Source: Eutypa lata (Eukaryota > Ascomycota > Sordariomycetes > Xylariales > Diatrypaceae). From it: 64,000 bases of DNA. Of this stretch, positions 34,909 through 45,974 are shown piece after piece. The stretch spans positions 310,001-374,000 of the forward strand of contig JAKULF010000012.1 in the NCBI GenBank assembly GCA_022661535.1, written 5' to 3'. Every line of letters begins with the position of its first letter. The first letter of the stretch is position 1. The notes below the pieces were generated by a model. That model saw only the letters and a program-made list of their open reading frames with translations. It ran no database searches and had not been told where the DNA came from. The position numbers and the translations under genes are program-made.

Positions 34909-37900
34909 CTACGTGTACAGCGATTTCAGGTGATCAAAGACAACTTCGGCTGCCTCATACTCTCCAACAATCTTGTAAAACCTTTCCAGTTCTCTATACG
35001 TTGGGTCCAGCTGGTAGGAAGGGATGTGCTCGTCGCTGGACGTGAAGCTGATGTAATTCATATACAAGATATCCCACACTTCGTACCGCACTTCATCCCA
35101 CACGTTATCCCACACTTCATCCTCCACTTTATCCAGTTCAGATTTCCTCCAAAGGCATGAGAGTGTCGCTTCACGCCACCATTCTGGACCGGTGTTGGCC
35201 CTCGTTCCCCTGCATGCAGCGTCGAACAGTTTAGATAACTCAAAACAGGTGCATACGAGGTTCCACTGTTCAACCCTTGGACGATATTTTGACAGAGACT
35301 TGGCTAGGGAGTCGAGGCGGTGGTCGGAAACGCGGTGGGATTCCGCAGGTAAAGCCACTTTTGCGGCTAGGAGGGCTTTACGGAATGCGACTTCTGCTCG
35401 TTCGAACTCACCCATCATCATGAAAAGGTCACCGAGTGCCCAAATACTCTCTCGCGTATCTTCATCTTCTCCAACCGGTGTATCAAGATCTATTTGGCAA
35501 AGCCACTGTCTTGCGCCAGATATATTTCGCTGCTGGACAAGACGTCCCCCAATCCGCCTTAGGGCGAGCCATCGGTAAAATATATCCTTGTCTTCGTCGG
35601 TTGTGGCTAGGGTATTAATGTTGCGTAACAATACTCGATAGGCATCCTCCGATTCCTTATACCTACATAGGAAATACCAACTGGAAGCCTTGACGTTATA
35701 TAATAAGCTCAGTAACCGCCTCTTTAGCTTCCTCTTTTTATCGTGGTTCGAGGTAACTAGTTCAGCCACAGCCAGTGCCCTTTCGTAGTTCCCGCTATCC
35801 CTACGAAGCCAGGCTACGTTGACTAGGAGATTGGCTTTAAAGTCAACCCAAACACTCCGACGGTAGAATTGGCGCTCCCACCACCCACTTGGATTTTCAC
35901 CGTCAGAACCCGTGGCCAAGCGCTCTTCAAGTAGTGCTGAAATTTCATTTGCTTCTTCGTATTCTTCTTGTTCCAACAAAATAATGGCGAGTTCATAGAG
36001 AATGTGACAAGTCAGTATCACCACGTGAGGATATTGGCGAAGCCCTTCGGTGATCTGCAAGGCCTGCCGAAGTAGGCCCTCAATTCTTCTGTTCATGGCG
36101 TCCTGCTCGCAGAGCATCCGTGACAGGTGGAATAAACAGTAGCCCTCGAGGAAATCGCGCTTGTTCTTCAACCTTGTGCAAGCAACGGACATGTAGTCTA
36201 TCTTTTGTTCTACCCGAGGCAAAACGATTGCTAATATTATGAGGGATGGTGTGGGTAGAAGATGCGCTGGCGTGATGGGGAATCGGCATGCGAACTGAGA
36301 GATGATGCTGCTTGCCATGAACTTCAAAAGTAGGGTAGATTTTGCGCCTCCTATCATTATCTCCATCTCTTGCATCATGCGATTAGGGCCAGGTTGTAAG
36401 CTACCTGTTATTACTGGGCTGAGTGTGTCCTGACCAGCAATTTCGGTGTTACTGACACGTTTCTCAGCAGTGGTTTCTACCGCGAGGTTTCCTGTCTCGC
36501 CTTGAAACCCATAGAGCATAGCAATGGCGTTGAGGAGTGATATCCACGTCTGGCATCTGACATCATCCACGCCGAACTTTTCTTCTCGATATTTTAGTTG
36601 TCTTTCAATACTTCGCGAAACGATCGGTATTTTCGTCATGATATGCGAGGCCAGGCTCGAGCTGTCTAGTGATGAGAAATCCTCGATCAGTTCCATGTAA
36701 TGGCGTATAACGGACAACGAATTGTCCTGGAGGTTAAGTATCACATATTCTAGAAAGGCGCAAAATTGGGGGGAATCGATGAATGCATCAAATCTTGACT
36801 CTATGACGGGGTCAAAATAAGTTGGATATATATTTATCAGATGCCATGGTAGGAACTGTGACGCGTACGAGAAGAATGGTAATGTCGCGGGAAGAGACGC
36901 CATTGAGTGAATATCAGCTATCGGGTAGCCTAGATTGTTGATGCTCAAGTAGTCTAAGCAAGCGATACACATGTCTTTCTCAGCCTCTAAGGGGTCAATG
37001 TGGAAGAATATTACTATATAAGGCAGTGTTAGAAATTAGTTTTGTATAGGGGTATAAACAAGGGAGCATAATAACACGACGCGGCATGAGTCGTTCCCAT
37101 CTAACTTATACCTTAATGAATTAGGAGATAGGACGAAGGAATAAGAGAAAACTTACTATCCTCGTCTTCGAACTTCCATTTGTCTATTGTACGAGTAAGG
37201 AACTCCACTGCCGAGGCATGGACAATGTGGTAGCGACCTGCAGAGATCTGAACGAGGTCTCCACAGCTGTCCATTATACCATCATTGCTGATAAGGTACT
37301 CCTCGAAGCCTTCTTTTGGATTCTCTGACATTGCAAAAGCATACTGCAATTCAGTACAGGTAAGTGGCTCTGGCGCTGCTATGATCAGAGATAGGAGGCG
37401 TTTGACTCTTTGAAGTGGAACGGAAAGACTTGACGACGATCCTCCGAGCCTCTCTAGTAGCCTAGCAAACAAACGATGGTATTCTCGATCCAGGTCGCGA
37501 GGAACATGATCCAACGTACGTATGATCTCACTAGGTAGATGACAGCGGCTCAGCTCCTTGAAGATAAGTGTGATCCACAGAAACATCATACACGAGTTTT
37601 CCTGGAGTGTTGTTTGGACAAGTTCCTTAATCTCTGGAGTGTGTATCTTCAAGGAGCGATCCAGCTCGCTTCTGATCAGTTCGCTGATATCATTTCGAAC
37701 CAAGGCTTCGGTGATCTCGATCCTTATTGGAAACGTCGCCGTCATTGTTCGCACTGACGACTCTCTACCTAAGAAGAGAATACGAAGTTCAGGGTTGTCT
37801 CTCGCAAGTTGGAGAACGAAGCCCAAGCTGTCACGATCTGAACTTGTCCAGTCGTCTGCAGATTCATCAATGCCATCGACTATGCAGTATATTTCAGCAG

Positions 37901-38843
37901 CACGGACTAGGGAAATTGTCGTTCCAATGGCATTTCTCAATGCGCTTTCATTAGGAGGGTGATTCTCCATCAATAGGGGAAGAATCCCGCTTAGCTCATT
38001 ATCGGGTACTTTTTGTAGAAGGTTCCACAGGAGCGTCCGGAGTAAGTCAAGCAACTTCCTCTGACTTTCACTCCCAGACCAAAATGAGAAGAGCGCCGTA
38101 ACCTTCCCCTGGCTCCTTAAACGTTCATTGATGAATCCGGCGAGAACAGATTTCCCACACCCCTTCGTGCCGTATATGCACATCAAACGACGGTTCCCGC
38201 CGTCTAAGGCTGTCGGAGAGTCTGATAGCCATTGGCAGAATTCTGGGTGCGTCAAAATCCACTCGCAGGTGCCTGGGAGGTTTGTTCGTATAAAGTTATG
38301 GCCGCATGGACGTAGGATTCGCTGAAGCTCAAGGCGTATGTTTGTCCGAGATATGGCAAGGGTTTCTTTGCGGGATTAGCCAAATGAATTGATAGTAACA
38401 GTAAAGGTTGTCTCACCTTCGGCAATTGCTAATGTAAGCGAGGATTTTGTCCTTTCTAGACGTTCTCGGTATTGCTTGATCTTCCTATCAAAGCCGGATG
38501 CCAAGAGACGAATCCGTTGAAGCAACTTAGAGCTTTCCTTTAGTGAGGCTCTGGTGTTAAGGAAATCGTTTAATGACACTAAATCGTCCTTCAAGGCTGT
38601 CGTAGCAGATAGAAGTAAGGCAATGCGATCTTGCGACAGAGATGTTGCTTTGAATTTGGTTAAGATATCATTGAGTATAGCTTCGATTGACGCGAGTTGA
38701 TTTAGCAGATCAGTAGTTTCTTTTCTGAAGGACTTGTAGGTGACGAGCTGTTTAGTTGTAGACGCCGCTTTCTTCACAAGTTCTACCAATCCAGGAACTG
38801 CGGCGACAAGGCCGATCAACTCAACACCGGACATTACGCTCAT
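34909..38843 (-). CDS. STAND protein: HeLo-like/SesA-like N-terminus, NACHT NTPase, TPR-type C-terminus
   Basis: Three exons (38417-38843, 37157-38365, 34909-37013), joined across 51- and 143-nt introns, give 1246 aa. Residues 1-145 form a helical domain with a hydrophobic, Gly-containing start (V-E-L-I-G-L-V-A-A-V-P-G-L-V), similar in style to fungal HeLo-like or SesA domains. The pre-NACHT phrase L-P-G-T-C-E-W-I-L follows. The P-loop G-T-K-G-C-G-K-S is at 208-215 and Walker B V-D-G-I-D-E at 305-310. The exon 2/3 junction restores I-I-F-F-H-I-D-P. The rest is helical repeat sequence with paired-helix TPR character (for example G-N-Y-E-R-A-L-A-V-A, G-E-F-E-R-A-E-V-A-F). Fungal proteins of this architecture act as NLR-like sensors in non-self recognition and programmed cell death. 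The N-terminal class and ligand are inferred, not shown. Confidence 0.88.
35071..35130. repeat. 12-bp coding minisatellite, 5 copies, in the NACHT-TPR gene
   Basis: Five head-to-tail 12-bp units (consensus ATCCCACACTTC on the plus strand) encode a tetrapeptide series K-V-E-D, E-V-W-D, N-V-W-D, E-V-R-Y, E-V-W-D at residues 1174-1193. Two units are identical; the others differ by one to five bases. Confidence 0.85.
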
Positions 38844-39511
38844 ATATTAGCGAGAACCCTATGAAGGGCACCGCGACTATTAGGATGCTAATATCATAGG
38901 CAAGAAGTTTCGGGAGTGAGCAGCAGTATTAAAAAAGAAAAGATGAAGTAAAAAAGATGAATCGAAAATCCGATGCGGTCTCCTAGCCTGCTTCATGAGT
39001 TGGGCGCCAAAGAGGCTTAGCTGCAAGCGCCTCGTCCGAATTATCCAATTATGTAGTCCGGCTATGCGATGACTACGCCTTAATGAGAGGCTGGAGTATT
39101 AATATATATACATGCCCATGCTAAATGTAACCTAGGAGGGGTAAGTCGCTAGCATCTTATTCGGTGTATTGAATTGGTGCAGAGAGTAGTGTGCACCACC
39201 GGAAGCCTATAGATGGATGATACTATAGGGACATAGCCAGCGTGTCCTATAAGGAAAGGTAGGAATCTAAGTACAGAGTCAACAAGTCTGCATCGTATAG
39301 ACCTTGGAGAGCTGAAGGCTTCCACGTGATAGCCCTGCCCTAAATCGGTTTTATTAGTTGCGACTTGAAATACTGGTTTGATGAATAGGTAAGTCTTTCA
39401 CGTTACAGAAGGCAGATTCCATGGATATCAGAAGGAACGCTTTTTTTGTCTTCCCTACCGTTAGTCTATCATATACAAGGTTGAGGGTATATTTCTCCGG
39501 GTGCTCTCTAA
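38844..39511. other. Intergenic region, tandem minus-strand genes
   Basis: This 668-bp spacer holds the NACHT-TPR promoter and the 3' UTR of the CobW-type gene. No motif stands out. Confidence 0.5.
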
Positions 39512-40660
39512 TCATGAGATCTTCGTTATGCTTAGCTCTCCTTTATCGTTCCCTTCTAACTCTAACCACCCGTTACTCTCTAGCTTCTTTTTCCATTTCG
39601 CGCTCTCATATCTAGCCAAGATTAGCGTCATCCGAAGTACGACCTCCTTACTCGACTCGTGTTCGTTCGTCTCGGGATCCAGGGGGGTAAACGTCCACCG
39701 ACCGAACGCCCAGTTCAAAATATATCTATTTGAGGTGTTCGCTGGCTTCGGTGTCGTCTCATCTTCGCCCGAATTCCGGATTGTCCCTGCCACGGTTAAC
39801 ACTGCCTTGATCCTATAGACCTCGTCTTTTGGCGCTGCATTCAAGAGAGCCATCAGTTTTGTTGAATCGATTGCCGTGCCCTTGCTCCCCTTTAGTGTAA
39901 CTGATAAGACCTCAACCTCAGTCTGGTGGTCGTGGCTATGACTATGGTTGTGGTCATGTCCATCATGGTGCGCAGGCCCATCCGCCGCCGCAGTTGTAGT
40001 TAGGGACTGCGCCAGCCCGCCATCAATGCCGAAGACGACATCAACGGGCACACGACCGCTGTCACTCTTAACCCAGGGGATGTCGACCTCTAGGTCGCCG
40101 ACGCGGTCGAGGCAGTCGTCAAAGCGGCGCTCGTCGCAGAGCTCCCACTTGTTAAAGATGATGAGGTCGGTGTAGCGCGCCTGGATGCGAGCCGTGTAAC
40201 TCGTGTCCTCGTAGCCCTGCCAATTCTCGACATCGATGACGCTGATGACGCCGTCCAGCGCATACGCACCGTCGGTCTCGCGCGCGATGCGGTTCACCTC
40301 GATGGCGAGGGTGGCGGGGAAGGCGGACCCGGACGTCTCGATGACGATGCGGTCGGGGTGGGACCCGCTCTCGCTCTCGCTCTCGCCGTTGAAACTGCTG
40401 CCGCGCAGCTCGGCGAGGGCCTGGCTCAGCTGCCCCACCAGGTTGCAGCAGATGCAGCCGTTGAGCAGCTCCTGGACGCCGGAGATGGCGCTCGACGACG
40501 CCAGCTGCGAGTCGATGGCCACGTCGCCGAACTCGTTCTTCAGCAGCGCGAGCCGGTAGGCCGGGTTCTGCGCGCGCAGCTGCGGCACCAGGTTCAGCAG
40601 GACCGTCGTCTTCCCCGAGCCGAGGAACCCCGTCACGATGGTTATGGGGATCGGCGCCAT
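39512..40660 (-). CDS. CobW/G3E GTPase family metal chaperone (COG0523, Zng1-like)
   Basis: A single-exon gene of 382 aa. The P-loop G-F-L-G-S-G-K-T is at residues 11-18, the metal-binding C-x-C-C motif at Cys69, Cys71 and Cys72 (G-C-I-C-C-N-L), the E-T-S-G switch segment near 110, and N-K-W-E as the guanine-specificity motif. A His/Asp-rich loop (H-H-D-G-H-D-H-N-H-S-H-S-H-D-H) sits between the GTPase and the C-terminal CobW domain. These features define COG0523 GTPases, which hand metal, zinc in Zng1, to client enzymes. The N-terminal half is GC-rich and the C-terminal half less so. The client and the metal cannot be read from the sequence. Confidence 0.92.
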   Translation of the reverse strand: MAPIPITIVTGFLGSGKTTVLLNLVPQLRAQNPAYRLALLKNEFGDVAIDSQLASSSAISGVQELLNGCICCNLVGQLSQALAELRGSSFNGESESESGSHPDRIVIETSGSAFPATLAIEVNRIARETDGAYALDGVISVIDVENWQGYEDTSYTARIQARYTDLIIFNKWELCDERRFDDCLDRVGDLEVDIPWVKSDSGRVPVDVVFGIDGGLAQSLTTTAAADGPAHHDGHDHNHSHSHDHQTEVEVLSVTLKGSKGTAIDSTKLMALLNAAPKDEVYRIKAVLTVAGTIRNSGEDETTPKPANTSNRYILNWAFGRWTFTPLDPETNEHESSKEVVLRMTLILARYESAKWKKKLESNGWLELEGNDKGELSITKIS

Positions 40661-41617
40661 ACTGGGCGTCCTTGTGTGCGTTTATGTGTATGTAATGTAT
40701 GTGGATGATATGTTTGTTTGAGGGAACGTATTCTGGTGATTCCCCTATGATGAGGGATTATCAGCTTTTGTGATTTAAGGAGGTACATACCTATTGTCAG
40801 ACTGTTCGCTAGAAGCATATCCCCACTTTGCCAGCTGTCAAGCCCCTGTTATTTTCTTTCGATCATTAACTACATAAGTACACATCGATTTTTGTATATC
40901 CATTGATTGGAATAGCTTCTTCAAATGATGTCTTATTCCTTAAAACTAGATAACGCATGTAGCTCTAGATCAGTCTCTTCCCAGGTCTGTTTCTGCTTAT
41001 CAGGAGCTGGCTATTGACCTTACCAAGAGGAAATTATGTATAGGTCACCCATAAAGACTATCGCGGGATCTCTAAGGCTCTAAAAATAACCTTACCGAAA
41101 TGCCGAAGGAAAAGTAGGTTAATAGCACTGGGGGTCGATGATACGATATGGACTTCTCTGCCTTTGCTGTACTTGACTAGAGTAAGCATGGGGTTAATAC
41201 ACGAGGCTCTCGGGCTTAGTACGCCTCCGCTATGTGACGGACCTATTAAGGTTCGCCTTAAAATGTCGGCGCCGCAGATATGCATAGTAACGTACATATG
41301 AGTGAACTATGTTGCTCACCCGATTGAATGCGATATTGGCTTCCCAAAAATTGTTATTACTAGGTAGCATCGAATAGGATTCAGGTAGAGGCAGGCTCCC
41401 GTTATGTTGGTTATCCCCCTCCTCCCCAAGCCAATACTACCACGTCGATGCGACTTTCTTCCAACGCCGAAAAAGATGAAGTGATAAAGCACTCCCATTT
41501 CCCCGAGCCTTATTCCTCTGGAAAAGAAAGTTTCCCTAGCTCTCTTTTTCAACTTCACTCGGTATCAGCTCCGCATCTTACAATATCCATTACCTGCTTG
41601 AACACACCTCACTCGAC
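40661..41617. other. Divergent intergenic region
   Basis: 957 bp between the starts of the CobW-type gene (minus) and the rhodopsin-domain gene (plus). It should hold both promoters. No ORF or structured element is supported. Confidence 0.55.
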
Positions 41618-43107
41618 ATGTCGCTGGATCAGATATCTCATCTTCCACCCAGCCAACAAGAGGCTTTCCTTAATGGACCAGCCCTCAAGCCACCTCCTGG
41701 TGTAATCCCCAATTTCGAGAACCCGCCAAACCGTTTGGCTACTGCGTATGCTGGCGTGACCATATGTCTCTTTGCTACGACCGTCGCTGTATTCGTTCGC
41801 TTCTATTTCAAAGTCTTCGCTATCAAGAGAGTGAACATTGAAGATTGTAAGTTTCACACGCTCCAATCGGAACCATACATTCTGACCGCATATAGACCTG
41901 GCGCTCACAGCTCTTGTATGACGACCCCCTATTCCAACAGTGGTGATCAATTAATAATAGACCTGAGATGTATAGGGGCCATATGCTGCTTTTGTTTACT
42001 ATATTTTATCTATCGCGATCACATTTAGGGGATACTACATCCATCAATGGGATATCCGACTTAGGGAGCTGCCCATCATTTTACGGGTGACCACCAGTAT
42101 CATCACACTCATGGTAGTATTTTATTCGCTAATGTCTAGATAGGCTACGTTTTACAACACGGTTCTTTACGAGGCCACTATGATGGCTATCAAGGTAGCT
42201 ATATTAAAGGATTGGGCTCGTATATTCGCTCCCCGTGGCACCCGAAACACTACATTCACGTGGATCTGCTACGTGATGTTGGGCATCAACGTTGTGTATT
42301 ACATCGCTGCGATATTAGTCTCGAGCTTCTCGTGTGTCCCCCACGAGAAGATATGGAATAGGCTGCTGCCGGGCCAGTGCATTGATGCCAAAGTGGTGTT
42401 AATCTGCAGTGCTTCCGTCAACGTAGTGTCAGACCTCCTTATTCTGGTTCTGCCGCAGAAGACTATATGGAGTCTGCGCCTTTCGACAAAGAAGAAGATT
42501 GGTATCTCGTTCTTCTTCACAACCGGGGTTCAGTAAGATAAACCTACAAGGTGGAATAGCTACGCATCAGACTTATGTAGAGACTAGACTAATCTTTACA
42601 TCGAACAGTGCTTGCATCTGCGCCATTATTCGATTGACCCTCGCGATACAGTATAACACGTCAGACGATTCTACCTATTACCTGGCGGGGCTCTCCCTCT
42701 GGTGCCTCGCTGAGATGACGTGCGCGTTCGTCGTCTTTAGCGCCCCTGCCGCTCCGAAGGTCTTCACCAGCAGCGGAATGAAATCGACGTTTACGGACAT
42801 CCTAGGCTCGTGCTCCACCATGCTTACCAAGCCCTCTCGGCAGGTGTATACTCACTCATGGCCGAGTGCCAATCCTACAAACCCGAGTTCCAAATACCAG
42901 AAGGTAGATGAGAACGGGATGCCCCTTCAGCCGCTTCCCCCGGCGAGGCTCGCGTCTGCACAACCAGAAGACCACGCCCATGTTAGGAATTTGTCTGAAG
43001 TAGGGATTGTTCGTACAACCCATATCGAAACGAGTGTGAATTATGTGGACCGTGACAGAGAAAGGGATATGTTCAATTACCCTCACGCGTGGGAGGGTAG
43101 TGTCTAA
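41618..43107 (+). CDS. Seven-transmembrane rhodopsin-domain protein (SAT4/PTH11-like)
   Basis: Five exons (41618-41846, 41896-41915, 41976-42086, 42144-42532, 42609-43107) give 415 aa. Exon 2 is a 20-nt microexon. Only this splicing keeps the frame and gives the family order: V-F-V-R-F-Y-F-K-V after helix 1, I-E-D-Y-L-A, Y-I-H-Q-W-D-I-R-L, K-V-A-I-L-K-D-W-A-R-I-F-A-P-R-G, the loop cysteine in F-S-C-V-P-H-E-K-I-W and the one in G-Q-C-I-D, S-D-L-L-I-L-V-L-P, and G-V-H-A-C-I-C-A-I-I-R. The last ~120 residues are a hydrophilic cytosolic tail. There is no N-terminal CFEM domain. This large Pezizomycotina family includes PTH11-type surface sensors, but most members have unknown ligands. Confidence 0.88.
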
Positions 43108-43707
43108 CGAAGGGATGGCAACATACATGCATGGGGGGTTGGGGTTTTAAGGTTTTATGTTAAGATACACTTGAAAGTAATTTAGTAGGAGGCCATGATA
43201 TGTTACAATTATGTAATGGGAGCAAGACCATATCAACAATGAAGGGATCTCGGACATAGGGGACCCTAGTCGTACACATCGAAGGGGAAAGGGAGATGAA
43301 AGCGGGCATCATTATTCGAAGCTTCCACCTAGTTTCAAGTACTATTAACTCGAACCCATTTATTGGAAACTTGGTAGTAAAATACATTTTTGCAAGCATC
43401 TACCTAACAAGAACACTGAAGCTGAGACCTGATAAAAGGGGGAAGCAGACGACAAGGGGTGAGAAGGATTTAAGGTTAATCGGGTCCACTGAGATCCACG
43501 CGACGTCCCACTATTACCCGGCATGCCCCAGAACTTGTGAATGACGTAAATGGCACAGCTAGAGGTAACAATCGAAACAAGTTTCGTAAACAAAATATTA
43601 AACGAAAGAAAACCTTCGATTTTCCAAAGGTTACATTGCCATTCGAACCTCACCGTAAACCATCCTCTACTTCTCCCTAATTGTATCACGAGCACTACCT
43701 CGTCACT
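43108..43707. other. Intergenic region, tandem genes
   Basis: 600 bp between the rhodopsin-domain gene and the small hydrophilic protein gene. No additional gene is apparent. Confidence 0.5.
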
Positions 43708-44121
43708 ATGTCCTCATCCAAACAAGCACCAGCCAAGGGCAGCGAGCAGCAGCCCACCTTCAAGGAGCAGCTCGACCAAGCAGCCCATGAGGCACGACAC
43801 CCCAGAGGCAAGAGTGAAGAAGCCCAGCCGAGTCTCGTCGAGAAAGGTAAGTTCCATGATTATTGCCACCCCTCAGCTTCTGTCTGAAGTTATATTTGAA
43901 GAAAAGAATGCAAGCTCGGGCTAATACGACCCCCGGATAAAAAAGTAACCGAGTACATACCCGCGGCCGCGAAGATCCTAGGCACCGACAAGACAGAAGA
44001 GAAGACGCCGGCAAAGGATATCTCAGGCCCTCCTGAACGCCCTAAGCACGATGGACACATTGAGGAGTTCGTGAGAGATCAGCACAGAAGCAAGCGCCAA
44101 GGCCCAGAGTCCACCCACTGA
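43708..44121 (+). CDS. Small hydrophilic protein, 104 aa, unknown function
   Basis: Exons 43708-43846 and 43946-44121 join across a 99-nt intron (donor GTAAGT, acceptor AAAAAG). The protein is charged throughout and has no membrane segment or signal. Recognisable blocks are F-K-E-Q-L-D-Q-A-A-H-E-A-R-H-P, V-T-E-Y-I-P-A-A-A-K-I-L-G and G-P-P-E-R-P-K-H-D-G-H-I-E-E-F-V-R-D-Q. Continuity of the middle block across the splice supports the model. The arrangement, with a Pro-Pro/Arg-Pro-x-His-Asp segment near the end, resembles short conserved proteins of ascomycetes known to me only as hypothetical. It is probably intrinsically disordered. Confidence 0.75.
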
Positions 44122-45040
44122 ATAAGGTGGCTGTATTCTGGTCAAGAGATGGTAAAGACGGTGTTTTTTCATGGTTTCATTGGTGGATGCATTAGATAGA
44201 AGGAGGTTACATCATCTGGGCATGGCTTATAGACAGACATTAGGGGAGCTAGAATGGTAATGGTAGTAATTTCCTTTACCTCTGTTTGAGGAAGGTTACT
44301 GCTGGAGAGGTTGTGAACCTCATAAAGCAATAACCACTATAGTGGATATTACAACTCGGAACATTTCTACTCGTGTATACATCCCACGGATATACGTGCT
44401 CTCCACCCCCTTACCCCCCTACCCCTTGAGTTATGATAGTCCTAACTTCCGTCTTTGAAGATAGCGGGTCCTCATCTTTCACTTAGTAGGTACTAGCATG
44501 TATAGTTAACTGTGCCCATAAAGCTGACCACGCTACGTATATGGTCTTAGTATCTATATTGACTGGAGCTTGCTCGAACAATATCCCGGTATTTGTAAAC
44601 GACAAGTGCGCATCATATAGGACAGACTAGGAAACTGGCTACCTTGTGATTGCTAGAAAATATACCTGATGACGGAGATAAATGGCAAAGATGACCTAGT
44701 AACACGGCGAATATGTGGCTAGGATTATATTGGTATCGCTAGGAAGTAATATGTTCGCTAATATATACAAGTGAAGGCAAGGTATGAAACATATAAAGAT
44801 CGTACAACTTCTCAGCACAACAAGAACTATCCACCTCAAAGAATAACAGATGCACTGATTTGACGGAATGCTGTAGACTATCCATGGTGCTGTATCTACA
44901 GAGCCCCTTTTATTTATCCCTCTGTAACGCCGGATCCCTGCAGTCCTACCGATTTGAACAAGGAGACGCAACTTTTTACGACATGAAATTCGACATCATC
45001 GCCCGAAATATCTGACGTTGAACCTAGATACAACTGGGAA
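44122..45040. other. Convergent intergenic region
   Basis: 919 bp between the 3' ends of the small hydrophilic protein gene and the secreted protein gene. Nothing recognisable besides expected 3' UTRs. Confidence 0.5.
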
Positions 45041-45974
45041 CTAAGCGGGACATATGGCATTCCAAGCTCCGACAACGGTCTGGTTTCCCGCGACGAAGAT
45101 ATCGGGGGTGAGCCTTTTACGCCAGTCAGTTAGTTAATGACTTCAAGTATTAACCACAGAAGATATGCCATCATGCTTAAGCGAGTCTCATTGGTTGATT
45201 TTATGCGTGTCACCTTCTAGAAGAAAGAGGGGGAAAAGGTGATGGATGACTCACAGGTCGTCGAAGCAACTGCAGTACGAGCCGATCTGGTTGCCCGGCC
45301 CGGCGTACTTGACGAAGAAGCTGCCACTCTCGCGCGAGTTGCACGAGTACTGGCACTTGAACTGGGCGTAGGCGAAACCGGACTCAATGGGCATCGGCAC
45401 ACCGAAGGTCTGTGTTTTTGGGGGGGCGGTCTGTGTCAGCAATTCGTTCCTTCATCCACTCAACTCATTCTAATCTAGAGAGAGAGAGAGAGAGAGAGAA
45501 AGCGAAACCCCTCCGGGGATGAGCAAAAGCTCGAGACCTTCCATGCTAACTCAGGTATGAAGTGTACCAACCAACTTCCGAATATGGCCACAACAACACT
45601 TAGTTACTCGGTGAAAAGCACTCACCGGCTAACTTAGTGCAGCAAGAAAACATGAAACATGAAACACGAAACAGAGAGATAACATAAATGGACGAATGTA
45701 CACGACTCAGTCGACAACTTACCTGCGTACCGACGAGATGCTCGCTCGACCACGACGGGTCGGGCTGGTACCCGCCCTCGAGGACCACGGTGGGCTCCAC
45801 CCAGGCGTAGTCGATGTTGAAGCCGGACGTGGAGACGGGGGTGCCCGTGGTGCAGGCCTTGGCCGTCGCCGATGGTGCCTCCGTGGGCTCCGGGACCGCT
45901 AGGGCGTGGCTGGCCGTGGTAGAGAAGGCCGCTGTGATTAGGGCAAGGGATTCGAGACTCGAGGAGAACTTCAT
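45041..45974 (-). CDS. Small secreted cysteine-containing protein, 159 aa
   Basis: Three exons (45723-45974, 45255-45409, 45041-45113) are joined by unusually long introns of 313 and 141 nt. The third exon is needed: the frame would otherwise stop straight after G-T-G-A-G-T, a perfect donor, and downstream an ACTAAC branch point and an AAAAG acceptor lead into T-P-D-I-F-V-A-G-N-Q-T-V-V-G-A-W-N. Residues 1-26 form a signal peptide (F-S-S-S-L-E-S-L-A-L-I-T-A-A-F-S) with likely cleavage near A-L-A. The mature chain has six cysteines (K-A-C-T, F-K-C-Q-Y-S-C, Y-C-S-C-F, A-I-C-P-A) and one N-glycosylation sequon (N-Q-T). There is no catalytic motif. Related secreted hypothetical proteins seem common in ascomycetes. 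A role outside the cell is likely; an effector-type role is only a possibility. Confidence 0.82.
45477..45499. repeat. (GA)n microsatellite inside an intron
   Basis: About eleven AG/GA units lie within the 313-nt first intron of the secreted-protein gene. They read as a CT-rich tract on the transcribed strand. Confidence 0.85.
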
